Shown piece by piece: positions 44,963 through 56,724 of a DNA stretch of 64,000 bases. The stretch spans positions 714,001 through 778,000 of the forward strand of contig WPIO01000047.1 of the NCBI GenBank assembly GCA_009760855.2, read 5' to 3'. Source of the stretch: Cristatella mucedo. Lineage: Eukaryota > Bryozoa > Phylactolaemata > Cristatellidae. Positions within the stretch are counted from its first letter, which is position 1. Each line of letters starts with the position of its first letter. Made by a program: the position numbers and the translations under genes. The notes under the pieces were generated by a model. That model was not told where the DNA came from. It made no database searches and saw only the letters and a list, made by a program, of their open reading frames with translations.

Positions 44963-44973
44963 CCTCTCTCCCT

Positions 44974-45066
<93 letters not shown>
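44603..45066 (+). repeat. 460-bp polypyrimidine tract, (CT)n with CTGT/CCCT variants
   Basis: Almost every base is C or T with regular TG and CCC interruptions (CTCTGTCTCTGTCTCTGTCT). Ends at TATCCACAG, a potential splice acceptor. Confidence 0.95.
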
Positions 45067-45069
<3 letters not shown>

Positions 45070-45072
45070 ACA

Positions 45073-45392
45073 GCGGGGTGATGCAGTGCGAGCAGGGGAT
45101 TCTTTGATCGAAGAGGCGCATGTGTCGTTGCGGAAAAGTAAGAAACAAATATTTTATTTTCTTGTATTTTATTTTAATCGAAAAGGTGCATGTGTCGTCG
45201 CGGAAAAGTACGGCTTCGATAGGCAAACAGCCACAGAGACCGGCTTTTGCGAGTCGAACTCGAGCGATAGTGGCGTCAGTTGACGCTCTTCAATTCGCGG
45301 TGAAGCACGAGAAACAGGAAGTCGCGGTGAAGCACGACGTTGTGCTCGAGAAGAAGGCCCCCAAAACGCCGCAACGATTTGTCCTAGCATAA
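45073..45392 (+). other. Possible exon or orphan ORF after polypyrimidine tract
   Basis: After CTATCCACAG a 22-codon open stretch (RGDAVRAGDSLIEEAHVSLR) ends at AAAA|GTAAGA, fitting an internal exon. A second open frame ends FAVKHEKQEVAVKHDVVLEK, then KAPKTPQRFVLA and TAA at 45392. I recognise neither; a 35-bp near-repeat links them (45107-45141 and 45177-45211). Confidence 0.25.
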
Positions 45393-46029
45393 AGCAGAAG
45401 AGAGACATTATTCGTGATCATGCCCAGTTCACTCGCCAATGCTCCGATGATGGAACAGGGTGGCGACTACTACATCGTCATGGCGGCCGAGACTGGCGAT
45501 GCGAGCAAAAAGGACCGCTTGGCCCTCGTCAACCGATTTATTGAGATCAAGATTGGCAAGTTTCAAGGGCGATGGTGTTCCTACGTCCAGCAAAGGCGGT
45601 GAGATCGAGGGTCTGCAGGCACCACGTCAAGAACACGAACGAGCTGGCGTACAGCGGGCAATGCTGGTGTCTTGCGATGCAGCGGTTGCTTATTGCAAGA
45701 ATGGCTATTCCAGATATTTTCCACTTCGATCAATGGCGTTACTATTATTTTTATATTACTATTATTATTATAATGGAAATACTATAATTAATCATTACTA
45801 CGGCTACCAGATCGCGGAATTAAATAGGATTTTCTTAAGAAAGCTGAAGGAGATCGTCCGTGACCTGGCTAAAAGAGCTGCTGTTCGAGGCAGGCCGCGC
45901 GGCTTGAATTAGGAGGCAGTGCGTGGGCTCGCCCTCGAGACAAGTGCTGGTCGTCGTCGTTGTTCTGACGCGTCCTGCATCGCTTGATTAATACATTCAG
46001 TGCGATGGCTGAAATCAGAGCGTTCAGAA

Positions 46030-46061
46030 CTCAAGGCCGCGCGGTAGCGCGCGGCCTTGAG
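46030..46061. repeat. Perfect 14-bp hairpin
   Basis: CTCAAGGCCGCGCG, GTAG loop, CGCGCGGCCTTGAG. It looks like a terminator but is not followed by a T run. Confidence 0.95.
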
Positions 46062-46226
46062 CAGCGCGCTGGTGCAGCGAAAGCTGCTCGACAGCAAGTT
46101 TAAGTTCAAATAAAGTTCAAATTCGTCATCGGCTTTCACCGCACGGAGGGAATTCTGCTCTCAGCACACATCAGCTACCGTTAGCATTTCAAAAAGAATA
46201 CGAAGACCGGGATACACTGAATGCGA

Positions 46227-46271
46227 CGCGTATCAGTCAGTGCTCGCCGTTCGAGCACTGACTGAGACGCG
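46227..46271. repeat. Hairpin with 13-bp perfect core
   Basis: CAGTCAGTGCTCG (46234-46246), loop CCGTT, CGAGCACTGACTG (46252-46264); outer bases GCG..CGC extend pairing with two mismatches. Confidence 0.93.
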
Positions 46272-47239
46272 CGAAACCGGCTAACCAGACCTGTTTCTCA
46301 AAAGTTGAAGGCTTTCGCCCGTACAAACGAGACCGATGCCTTGAGTGGCTCTTGAGTTGGACTTCGTGGTTCGTAGATGAGCGCACGAGTGGGAATGACC
46401 ATCCATTCCGTGGCGAAATCTTCTTCGCTGCGATCGACGGTCCAGTCTCTGATTCGACGCCGAGTCAATCGAGATGCACCCGATGTGACTGCGCACATGC
46501 CGCCCCGGAATACGTTTGCTGCCTTCTTTGCGGACAAACTCGCGGCTATACTCGTAAACTCGCGAGCAGGCTCTGCGCTACCGACTTTCTCGACCTAGAG
46601 CTGATCCGATTGAGCCGGCAGCTGCTTTCAAGTTGACAGAAACACGAAACCGCAAAACCAGAACCGCGTAGCAGAAACTTTCGTAGAGATACGGAGACGC
46701 GTGAGTTTTACGGAGACGCGTGAGACGCTGAAGAATGTCAACATATTGAGTCTCAACTTCCCATTCTGCTGGAAAAGTCCGAACGAGCCGTGGCCGGCGG
46801 TCAGAATACCCGGTCGTCCTACCGGTCCAGACTGGTCCGTCTGATTTTGACACTGTCCGTGTCGACTGATAAAGCCAGGGACGTCTTCAAGGCTTTAAAT
46901 ATTATTAAAGACCGCCGGCGGCCTCAGCAACACCTTTTTCCTGTACGTCGAGAAGGATCTAGTGGCCAGCACACCAACAAAACGAAAAAAACCAAGTCAT
47001 ATTTCAACCGATAAGCAGCTGCCTGGTAGATTTTTAATGAATAAGATGATGGTGCGCAATAATTTTTCATTACTTGCGGGTCTTGCCCCCTCCAAGAAAA
47101 TCTCGGTTCCGCCCCTCCGTTCCTTACTAAGAGGAGCAACCAACCGCACACATTGCCCAGTTCCTATCGTTCCTTATCCCAATGAAGAGAAGAAGGATTC
47201 TTAAAACGAGCCTAATCGTGCCTTCTATCAAATACACAC

Positions 47240-47294
47240 CAATTAATAATTAATAATTAATAATTAAAACTAAATAATTAAATTAATAATTAAT
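47240..47294 (+). repeat. AT-rich minisatellite
   Basis: Repeats of AATTAATAATT-type units (TTAATAA, 7 bp) between two unrelated flanks. Confidence 0.9.
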
Positions 47295-47534
47295 GTAATT
47301 ACCGGTGGTTTCCAGAAGGCTCGTGCTCGATAGTCTTTTCCGATCCCAGTAACACCTGTATCCCCACCTTTAGGGCAATTTAGAGAATGGCGGTCTTTCC
47401 TGAAATAGCCCGTTTCGCCACGTCCTAAGCAGAAAACAGTCCACCTTCCTCGAGCTTCGAGCTGATGCCATTCGCCCTAATATGCAGGCTGTTGTTGGAC
47501 ATTTTTCTAATAAGGTGTTATTGTTAACGCTGCG

Positions 47535-47645
47535 TGTAGAATATCTGAGGTCGTGGGCTCGAGCCCCGTGGCACATGTTAAGCGCCTGAATAGAGACTAA
47601 ATTCTCTTGAGGTGCAATACAAATGAATTATATATTGTATATATC
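47535..47645 (+). mobile_element. SINE family B
   Basis: GGTCGTGGGCTCGAGCCCCG (box B), TTAAGCGCCTGAATAGAGAC, TTCTCTTGAGGTGCAATACA, AATGAATTATATATTGTATA tail. Confidence 0.8.
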
Positions 47646-47747
47646 GAGCGCTGCGTCGTTGGCGTATCGCGAGTTTCAGGTTTTAGCGAATCGCTCGCGT
47701 TTTGCCGCTAGCCGAACGAGTGAGGGTTTCGCGATCCTAAAAAAAAA

Positions 47748-47920
47748 TCCTAGCTGATTAAACAGCCTCTTTTTGTAAAGCGACAGAAGAGCCTTTACGG
47801 CTATCACCACCGCTTGCAGTGGCGATAGAGAATCGCCCACCGCAGGAATAGAATCCACGACCTTGGGACCGAGGTCGTGAAAGCAACCGCCTTACCTAGT
47901 GTGCCATCACGGCTCACCAA
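47748..47920 (-). mobile_element. SINE family A
   Basis: ATCCTAGCTGATTAAACAGC tail side to GTGCCATCACGGCTCACC, with intact body and box B (GAATAGAATCCAC). Confidence 0.9.
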
Positions 47921-48229
47921 CAGCGCTGCCAAGAACTGAAGCCACTGGGGAGCTCCGCACTGACGGACCTGCTAGACGGGAGACAACCCTCGAACGTCGA
48001 CCACTGGGCTGTGGGCGCAGACGCCACGACTACCGGCCTGGCAATCAGCTACATCTGCCATACTTCTGGCTAGCCGCGCCTCCGAGCTAATGATCGCGCA
48101 TCTACTGTCGTAATTGACAGGGAACTTCCTGATTCGTTGATAGTTGAGAGCGGTTATCGCATTAACTAGCAGAAAGCGGGTATTTAAATCAGGCGAGCGC
48201 GAGGCAGTTAGTTTTCAAAATGAAGACGG

Positions 48230-48735
48230 ACCTTTTGCCGGCAGTGTGCAAGCTATTTAAACAAAAAAGTGTGGAAGATGGCCGCCGCGTTGGCGTATGC
48301 CGAGCGCGACCGTGCGCTCGGAGCAAAACGAGCCGGTCGGCGGGCTGACGCCTGCGCCGGAGCAGACGGCACGCTGTGCGTCACAGATCGGGACCCGAAG
48401 CTTTCGGCGTTCGTAGAGCGGGCGTCGGAGGGGGGGGGGTTCGTCGCGCACTGACCAGCTGACCGGCAGAGCTTCGCTTGGCGCGCTGTGAGCTAGCTAG
48501 GCAGAGCGTGCGTCGAAGGTTGGGGCGGGGCCGGGCAGTAAATGGGATGGCGGGATCGCGGGAGGGAATGGGAGCCCCGACTGGCGCTGGGACGACCGGA
48601 GAGGGCCAGGTTTACTGGCTAGCGCGAGGATCGAGCGTCTGCCACCGGGAGGCTGGTTGGCTGGCTGGCTGGCGCGGTGCGTGCGGGAAAATACCTAACA
48701 GGGAGAGATTCCCCGAGCCCAAAGCGCCTTCTCTT
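48230..48735 (+). promoter_or_regulatory. CpG-rich stretch with YY1-like ATG; possible promoter and first exon
   Basis: High CpG density after AT-rich flanks. GGAAGATGGCCGCCGCG at 48274-48290 combines a YY1 core (AAGATGGC) with a strong translation context, opening MAAALAYAERDRALGAKRAG, 58 codons to TGA. YY1 motifs over the start codon are common at animal housekeeping promoters. No family match; it could be an upstream first exon of SMIM14 or an unrelated transcript. Confidence 0.3.
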
Positions 48736-48739
48736 TAGT

Positions 48740-49990
48740 AGTTAGCGTAGCAGCACTGGTACGAAAACAGTGGCTTGCGTAAGTTGCATGGCATAATACA
48801 CGGACGGTCTCCATCACACTTGGCTATTTTAGAGGAAGCTGGTAGCACTAGTGGACTAGTGCGGCGATCGGAGCGACCTAAAACAAGATCTACTTACGCT
48901 AAATAGTTAAAAAAAAAGTGCGGTCAAGACCGTAGGAGTATAATGCCGTGATATGCTCATAAGTTACTCTCTTGATGCCACTGCGGCCATGGAAACTCAG
49001 AAAACGAAGGAGATTTGTGCTCGGATATTTTTTGGGGTGGCATTTTTACCCTTTCTTAATACTAGCGGGCATAGAGGAGTGTAGGTCGGCTGTTTGGGGA
49101 TAAAAAATTGAGTATAGAGCCTAATAATAATATCATATTATATAATAGAGCCTAATTTAGACGGATAGCGAAAAATGCCTAAGCGGCTGTCGCTCGCTTG
49201 CAGTGGACAACAGAGGACTAGTAGCTACTTCAGGAGACAAACCCACGCGATCTCCTTCGCGACGAGTGAGCATCTTACCCCTAAGCTAAGTTTCGCGGGC
49301 CCAGTTGCTAACGCGGACATGTGTCCCCGCCGGATGTAATTGCTAGCGTATTTCTGCAACCTGCGATCGCGGTGGGCGCGTACTTTGGTACTTGAAATGT
49401 GTTATGTCGTCAGAAGCATCTGACTGAAATTCACAAATAAAATTCCACCGGAGGGGAGTGGTTGAAGGAAGTTTCGGGAAATTCTTGGCGACTCATCATA
49501 TTGACAAATGGCATTACATGTCCGTGTTGACAGCTGTCGTGTTGGCAGATGCTGGATTTGGTAGCCGGCTTGCATGCGCTGGGGATGCGCCGGGTTCGGA
49601 TTCCAAAAGGCCCATGGCGCCTGACCTTCGCCTGCCTACTTACTTGGAACATCTTATATCTGTGGCATTTCCGCAAACAATGGGCAAATGATCGACGTGA
49701 CAACATCTTTTGACGTGACAACATCTTTTATCAGAAACTTGACTTGACTTCTGCAACCGGGGGGGGGGTGGGAGTTAACGTTAGATGTCCGCCCGAGCAG
49801 CCGAACGCTCCCTGGCGGAGCTGTGGCGGCTGCGGTGGTGCCTATCGCGCCTTTAAGCCCTCCTCCCAGGGCGGCGGCAGCGGTGACTGTGTGGCTTCTG
49901 TGCCTATCGCGCCTTGGTAACTCCCCCGCAGGGCGCCTGATGAGGCATAGCCGAAACAAGCAAACGAACTCTGGCTTGCCACTGGTAACC
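48740..49990. other. 1.2 kb, no gene seen
   Basis: Unique sequence with a family C SINE at 49160-49312 and a perfect 18-bp tandem duplication (GACGTGACAACATCTTTT) at about 49695-49731. Confidence 0.5.
49160..49312 (-). mobile_element. SINE family C, minus strand, diverged
   Basis: CGCTTGCAGTGGACAACAGA, then CATCTTACCCCTAAGCTAAG, the reverse of the family C box A. Confidence 0.55.
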
Positions 49991-50130
49991 GTTGTATTCT
50001 TGTTGTTTATTGAGCATGCTACTACAAACCATTCGATCGCACTTCCTTTGCAGCAAATGTAACACATCTAGAAAAAGATTTAGTTCTCTGAGGGTGCTTT
50101 ATCAACTGTATTATTATTATTATTATTATT
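49990..50130 (+). mobile_element. L2-type LINE 3' end
   Basis: CTTGTTGTTTATTGAGCATG, CAAACCATTCGATCGCACTT, stem-loop with GAGGGTGCTTTATCAA and (ATT)n. Confidence 0.85.
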
Positions 50131-50705
50131 ACTAACTGTATTAGTTATTATTATTATTATTACGCAGGGCCCGACAGCTACAGTTTGGTTGGGAATGTTA
50201 GTGGCGGTTGGGGATGTTTTATGGCGGTCGTGACGATGCGTATCTACCCGAGCTACCTCTCCACGCCCATCTTCCCATAAACCCTCCTGAATATAAACAC
50301 TTTTATGGGGGTATATAAACAATATAATATACTACTCTCATTACTCTCATATCCCTCTCACTCGCTCTCCCTCTCATCATCTCTCTCCCTCTCCCCGAGC
50401 GGCGACGACTGCGGCTACCTAGGGGTTTCACGTAGATCCTCTTAGGTTTAGGCGGATCCTCGGGTCGGGCACTTCATCCTCTCTCGTCCGGGCCGGCGAG
50501 GCTGGGATGGGGGGCGAGTACGCAGTACAGGCCGGTTGCTCCGCCCACCTCGATCCCATGGTCGCTCCCTGGGGAGCAACGTCTATTGGGATTGCCCTAT
50601 AATAATAATGCCAAAAACAACAATAATAATAATACATTTGCATAGCACCCTCCGAGAACTGTCTTGGGATTCTCCAGTATCATGACGATCCTAGGTTTAG
50701 TTAGC

Positions 50706-50725
50706 TCTCTCTCTCTCTCTCTCTC

Positions 50726-50770
<45 letters not shown>
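50706..50770 (+). repeat. (CT)n(AT)n microsatellite
   Basis: CT to 50727 followed by about 20 AT units. Confidence 0.93.
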
Positions 50771-50773
<3 letters not shown>

Positions 50774-52480
50774 ATAGCTTTAGCAGGAAAAATTGCAGAC
50801 CGTCCCACCAAACAAGGCTGGGGGGAAGATGTCTCGTGACCCGTGACCGCGCCCAGTAGGCACCGTACGCAGGGATTCTCAACCAGGATTAGTTGTCTTC
50901 GGTCCATAATGTTCAAGTGCGTAGCTTCGCACGTTCCGCTAGGCGCGCTAGTTCAGCGACAGGAGAACGCAGCCGACGACGTAATCAGCTTTCTGAGCAG
51001 CAGGCTGTTCAGTCATTCCAGCCACGCACCCACCGCGTTATCCCAATGAATCCGATTCAGTCGCACCGCATTCGTGCGATCTCGATCGATTCCGGCGGGA
51101 CGCTTCCATGCGGGCTGACCGGTCTTAGCAGTATCCTGGCAACGGTGCTAGCTTCATGCATAATTGCTTGTGCGTACGGCAAGTTGAAAATTCATTTCAT
51201 TTACAACAGCAGCTTCCGACAGAGGTAATAAGATACAGATACTAAACGGAAAGCCACGTGCTGCAGAATCACGTGGTGCGCTCAGGGCACGCCACGTATC
51301 GGAAGTGTTATGGTCATCCGGGCATGCTCAGAGCAGTGACGTATTGTTGACAATCCGATGACGGAGTTCCTAGTCAGTATTCCTCGCGATCGGGTTGCCG
51401 TCTGCTGGTCGGTGGCTGCACGTAGCTAACGCTCTGCAGTAGCGTAGGTAAGCTGGTACTTAAGCATGACTAGGTGCGTGCAGGTTGGGCGTAGCTTGCA
51501 TATTAACTATTGTTTTGAATTATCGTGAGCTACGCGTTTAACTCCTGGGGTGGCCTTCCTTTCGAGCGATCCCAGTCCTGTCGAAACCCTGGGACCCTTC
51601 TGGCTGTAAATGATGGCGGCAAGGTTGCACTTTTCAGTTGTTGCCGTAGTTGTAAAAAATCGCTCTTACTATCAGTGGTTGGCAGAAGTCCTCAGCGGTG
51701 GCTGATCGATGCTAGCGTTTATAGCCCCGAGCTCAACTCATGGCACTTGGGCAACCGCTGAGACTTGGAATGGACTGGGCTTTAACACTGAGACCGGAAA
51801 TTCATTCTGTAGTCGTGTATTGACGACTGCTGTCCAGTATTGGTTCATTTAATTGTGGGTAGCCTGCTATTGTAATTAGTAACTTATGTCGATCTACCGA
51901 TTCGCTTTTTAGATCGATTTAAGCTGGGGAGGGAGGAGCCGTGCATGCGTAGCTCCGCGTTAGCCACATCTGTGAGCGCTACGGCTTTGATTTATTGGCT
52001 CCGCTCTTTAACCTACTTGGGACTGGCTGTTAAATCTGCTTGCGAATATCGCCATGCTGCTCTTCCGATCGCAGCCCGATGGGGTTAGCCATCTGCAGCT
52101 GTTGACAGAATCGAGGTGTTACGACACAGCTGCTGGTCGATTAGGAAGGCCGGTCGCTAGAAATAAGCAATGGCAGCTGTCGGAAGGCTTCTATCGAACT
52201 TTTCACACTATCCCCGCTAGTCATCCAGCCGTTTTGCCTTGTTTGTGTCGGCCATAGGCTCTAATGGAGGTCATGCAGAACTACTAGGGGCAGTTGTAGT
52301 TGGATAGTTTTTGGTTGTTGGCCCGGTTTTATTTAAGATATTTCATTGATTCTATGCATTATAAGTTAGCTGCAGACCACTAGAGTGAGAATTTGAGTGG
52401 TGAGAAATCCAAGGTCATGCCACTGGTAGACATGATCTTAGCTCTATGCTCATCGGGTTTGTTTTCAGACTAACTAACGA
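50771..52480. other. 1.7 kb, no recognised gene
   Basis: The longest open frame, 50893-51228 (+), has an Arg/Ser-rich start and a hydrophobic stretch (GLSSILATVLASCIIACAYG) near its end, but no homology I can name and no splice context. Confidence 0.4.
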
Positions 52481-52484
52481 ATAA

Positions 52485-53000
52485 TATTAATGATAATAAT
52501 AATGCACTTGATAAAGCACCCTCAGAGAACTTAATCTCTCTCTAGGCGCTTTACATTTGCTGTAAAGTGAAATGCAATTGAATGGTAAGTAAAATCATGC
52601 TTGAAAAACAAACGAAATGAATAATATGGTTAGGTGTGACATGCGCAGGGTCAGCATGCAAATGTGGTTAGTGGCAGCATGCACAGTGTCAGCACGCATA
52701 AGCACATCAAGGACGAATCACAGGGACCCACTAAATGCTGTCCTAAATAGGTGTTTTTAAGTTCTTTTTAAATGTGGTCAGGTCAGGGGATATTCGTCGG
52801 GAGGGAGTTCCAGGCTTTGGGAGCATACGAACTAAATGCACGGTCTCCAAAGGATTAGAGGTTCGTACGAGGTATTTGTAGGCTGTTGGATTCCGAAAAG
52901 CGGGTGGTACGATGCTTGGCCTGATGGGGGAGTATATCTGAGAGATAGGTTGGAGCCGAAGAATGAAGTGACCTAAAAGTGAGCGAAAGTGTAGTGTCCA
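52485..53000 (-). mobile_element. L2-type LINE 3' part
   Basis: GATAAAGCACCCTCAGAGAA stem-loop, 3' UTR, RT end ([20 protein letters not shown] in a shifted frame). Confidence 0.9.
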
Positions 53001-53205
53001 ATTAGAGTAGGCGTTCATGGTGTCGCGTTCGCAGAAATGCAGCATGACAAGGAGAGCTTTTCGAGTGGCATCGGAATTCGACCACGTGCCACTTCCTTAT
53101 CATACTTTTGAGATAGTGATTCTTCGAGGATGTTCTGGTAGAAAGCTAGTAGTGGTTACCGAACAAATGGATGAGGTTGCCACTCCCCTTTCACCCTCCT
53201 CCCAT

Positions 53206-53374
53206 AAATAAATCCTAGCTGATTAAACAGCCTTTTTTGTACAGCGACAGAAGAGCTTTTACGGCTATCACCACTGCTTGCAGTGGCCATAAAGGATCGC
53301 CTACCGCAGGAATTGAACCGGACCGAGGTCGTGAAAGCAACCACCTTACCTAGTGTGCCATCACGGCTCACCGT
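53206..53374 (-). mobile_element. SINE family A
   Basis: AAATCCTAGCTGATTAAACA, body, shortened palindromic arm (GGACCGAGGTCGTG), GTGCCATCACGGCTCACCG. Confidence 0.88.
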
Positions 53375-54109
53375 GGATTGCCCCTACATAGTATTGCTGT
53401 CCTATTAGCCGTTCGGCATTCACCTGAAGCTCGCTCACTTGGCCATTTGTATAAGTCGCTCTTGTTATGCTGAAGCTATGTGACCCTCATTTGGGTCACG
53501 GCTGGCAATAATGCTAATGATATGAACTGTGCATCGCCTATGTGGTGAGGATTCAAACTAGCAGAGTTGTCATTCACGTGTGAGCTGCCAGCGCTCTGAT
53601 CTATGATCTATGTGGGGCAAGAAGACCTCGTCTTGCATCTTGACATCTTCCTAGGTAGCCGGACTTGCTTTTAGAGTGCATCCTGCAGCTACCTGCTTTT
53701 GGAGCTGGAAGCAGCTGACAGCAGCGGCTGCTTCTGTCGATCCAAAGAATCAGCAGCAGCATCAGCATCAGTGGACAGACCAGACAGGAAACTGTGCCAC
53801 GGCCGGTTGCCTGCTGGTCACCAGCTGTGCACTGGCAGATGCGGGCTTGTAGCTGCAATAAGTAGCCTGCTGTGGGCTGTGCCCAGTTTGCAGGCCAACC
53901 CCCTCCTCGGAAGAGTGTGCTGGGTGTTCGGTGCTCGTGGATGCCCCGAGCGATTGGCAGTAGGTTTTTGTTATAGTTGTTCTTTTTTATTGGAGCACGT
54001 TCTTTCGCTCAGGTCCCCTGCAGTGATCAGTCTGCCCCAACATGCCCACCGACCTTTTTCAGGGAAAATGCGAGGCACTTGGTCTTTCGCAAAAATCAGT
54101 AGCTAGGCG

Positions 54110-54660
54110 TGTCCTTGGTTACCTCCGAAGCTGCAATATTTCACCACTTCTCCGGCCTGCACTGTCTTCACATCAAGCAGCTCATCGACTTAAGATTCTG
54201 TCCCTCACTTTTAGGTTCCTTCATTCTCTTGCTCCAGCCTACCTATCAGAGCTACTTCCCAATCAGACCATCGTGCCACCAGGTTGGCTGATTTAAGTTG
54301 AACTGTGCCCCTAACCAAACTAAAATCTTTTTGGAGACCGTGCGTTTAGTTCACATTCTCTCAAAGCATCGAACTGTATCCCTACTGGCGGCACAATATT
54401 CTCAGACTCGATGAAGTTTAAAAAGAAGCTAAAATCATAGAATGCACAATCTGACCATCCTCAAGCACACAATTTCACAACAGATTGAGCACAAGTTGTG
54501 AGGAAATGTGGGTTTATAGCTTTTTTTTTAATGCCTCACCAGGAAATGTTGTGATGCCTGTGGCTTGCGAGTTCCAGGCTTTGGGAGCATAGGAGCTTAA
54601 CGTACATTAGTCTCCGAAATATTTTAGGTTTAGAGGCGAAGCTGAAGGATTTGAGTTAGA
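54110..54660. mobile_element. Two abutting LINE fragments (+ then -)
   Basis: 54110-54440 (+) carries [16 protein letters not shown] sequence and the RT end; 54480-54640 (-) reads GAGTTCCAGGCTTTGGGAGC from the opposite strand. Both old. Confidence 0.6.
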
Positions 54661-55555
54661 CCAGCCTGGCCTGACATGCCATGCTCCTGCTGCTTGCGAG
54701 ATTCTATTCTCTCTCAGCACGTTTAGGTGGCCTCGTACCTTCTTCCCAATTTTTCCATTTTCTTCCTGAACTTAGCTGGCTATAGGAAACTTGTGCAAAC
54801 CAGACGAGCGGTCCAGACGAGCAGTCGGTTCTTATCTTTTTGGGCAAGACTTTCAGAAATGACTTGATTAATGACGATTAATCGTAACTATCATGAAGGC
54901 AGTAACTCGTGGCCATTGCTTCGCTTGCAGCCAGTTGTAAGGCGGCTGGTTAGAGATTGGTTTTCATAGAGTGCCGTACAAAAGGCATTAGAGTGTCACT
55001 ATCAGGGGCTGGTTTTCATTGCAAACAATGGTGGATGACTGCACCGTAGCCGATGGCGATCGAGTGGTATAATGGAAGCCAATCTTAATGCGATACTATG
55101 AGGCATAGGACCTTTTATACCCAGCTTTAGAGCACTATAAAAACGCCTCAGTATTATTATTATAATGTTATCTTCGGTCGCCGAAGGGTCGCTTCGATTT
55201 CGTTGGAATCGACGGCTCGCGCCACTATGCAAGCTATGCATGTCGCCAACGAATTTCCTGCCGAGTTTTACATCCCTGGGGGGGCCTCCTCGGATGCCTA
55301 TCTAGCCTTCGCACCTCCCGAAGCAGCTGAGCTCAGGGTGGGCACCTCGGGCTCTCTAGAGACTTACTGTGCGTTCTTGTCCATTATTTATTGCAAGCCG
55401 ATTGTTAAGCCAGCCGTTAAGCTTTCTAATGCTGCCAATTCGAGAATGGCTGAGAATGATTTGTATTTGTCCGATGCCTCTTACTCAAGCATTGCCTGCT
55501 GCACACCTACGTTGCTAACTGACCGACTTGCCTTGATGTCCTGCCCATCGGATGT

Positions 55556-55583
55556 GTGTGTATATATATATATATATACATAC

Positions 55584-55634
<51 letters not shown>

Positions 55635-55643
55635 TATATACAT

Positions 55644-55698
<55 letters not shown>

Positions 55699-55708
55699 CA
55701 CACACACA
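55556..55708 (+). repeat. (AT)n with (CA) interruptions
   Basis: AT and ATAC units, ending at CACACAATCC where a SINE B tail begins. Confidence 0.93.
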
Positions 55709-55850
55709 ATCCATTTGTGTAGTACCCTAAGAGAGCTTAATCTCTATTCAGGCGCTTCACATGTGCCACGGGGCTCGAGCGAACGACCTCGGTGGGCAAA
55801 TATATTCACCTTAACCTTGGTTTGACGTGAGCACCTTAATCGCAGGGCCG
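55709..55850 (-). mobile_element. SINE family B, minus strand
   Basis: TACCCTAAGAGAGCTTAATC and TCTATTCAGGCGCTTCACAT (tail stem, reversed), GGGGCTCGAGC (box B), then CACCTTAACC (box A side). Confidence 0.78.
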
Positions 55851-56205
55851 GCGTCCGTGGCTCTTTCTAGGCTAGGCTGGCCTGATAAATAACTAATCAA
55901 GTACTGCCAAGTTGCTGCTGGTGCAAGACTGCTATTAACCTCGGCATCTAGTGCTTGCTGCTCGGTCGGTCGGTATTCGAAAAAATCCAGGAGTCACAGT
56001 CCTCCAGCAGAAGGAGCTGTACTCATCTGGCTGCAGATGCTCTGCCCCTTTGGTTCCTTTCTGTTCGTACTCACGTACTCAGCTCACGTTTCGTACCTAG
56101 CTGCACACGTTCGAGCCTCCTTGAGGGCCCCCCTCCCCGGTTCGTCTTTCAGGACAATGACATAATAGCAGCTCCTTTCTTTCACTTTAATCAACATAAG
56201 CTTTA

Positions 56206-56385
56206 AATAAATAAATCCTAGCTGATTAAACAGCCTCTTTTTGTATAGCGACATAAGAGCCTTTACGGCTATCACCACCGCTTGCAGTAGTGATAAAGGA
56301 TCGCCCACCACAAGATTCGAACCCACGACCTCGGACCGAGGTCGTGAAACCAATCGCCTTACCTAGTGTGCCATCACGGCTCACC
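56206..56385 (-). mobile_element. SINE family A
   Basis: AATAAATAAATCCTAGCTGA to GTGCCATCACGGCTCACC; the palindromic arm is present. Confidence 0.9.
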
Positions 56386-56724
56386 GCTTGCGCTATGGGT
56401 CCTGGGCATCGGAACTCACTTCTCAAATTCTTGCTCAACAACGATATCTGTTCTCCTGCTGCCGGCTGTGGCACTTCGTTTCCAGCCGTCTGATACTGCC
56501 ACTGCTATACTAATAGTAATACAATTGCCTCCATGATTTAGCCCAGCGGTTAAGGTGCTTGCCTTTTACCGACCTTTACTTTTTGTCATGAGAATTGAAG
56601 TCTGATAGCTAGCATATGCTCACCAAAAGCCTTGCTTGTTTTCAGCATCTACCAAAAAATTCGAAAATAGCATGCATTCTTTTTTCAAGGCACGGTGAAA
56701 ATTCCGATACCCGGCTATGCATGT

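Larger units (their letters stand above)
45400..47530. other. 2.1 kb, no assigned gene; hairpins and LINE-like scrap
   Basis: Contains two strong hairpins (46030-46061 and 46227-46271), a 19-bp tandem duplication near 46696-46730, an AT-rich minisatellite at 47240-47294, and at 46495-46600 a frame MPPRNTFAAFFADKLAAI that resembles the linker before the RT domain of LINE ORF2 proteins. Confidence 0.45.

Noticed and set aside
44498..45283. Long SLSLSL or ERERER open frames over CT/AG repeats (also 14862, 19125, 22474, 23600, 58458)
   Set aside because: They are translations of dinucleotide repeats on both strands and have no codon bias, homology or splice context.
46030..46061. Rho-independent terminator
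   Set aside because: Stem without T run, in eukaryotic DNA, with no adjacent bacterial gene.
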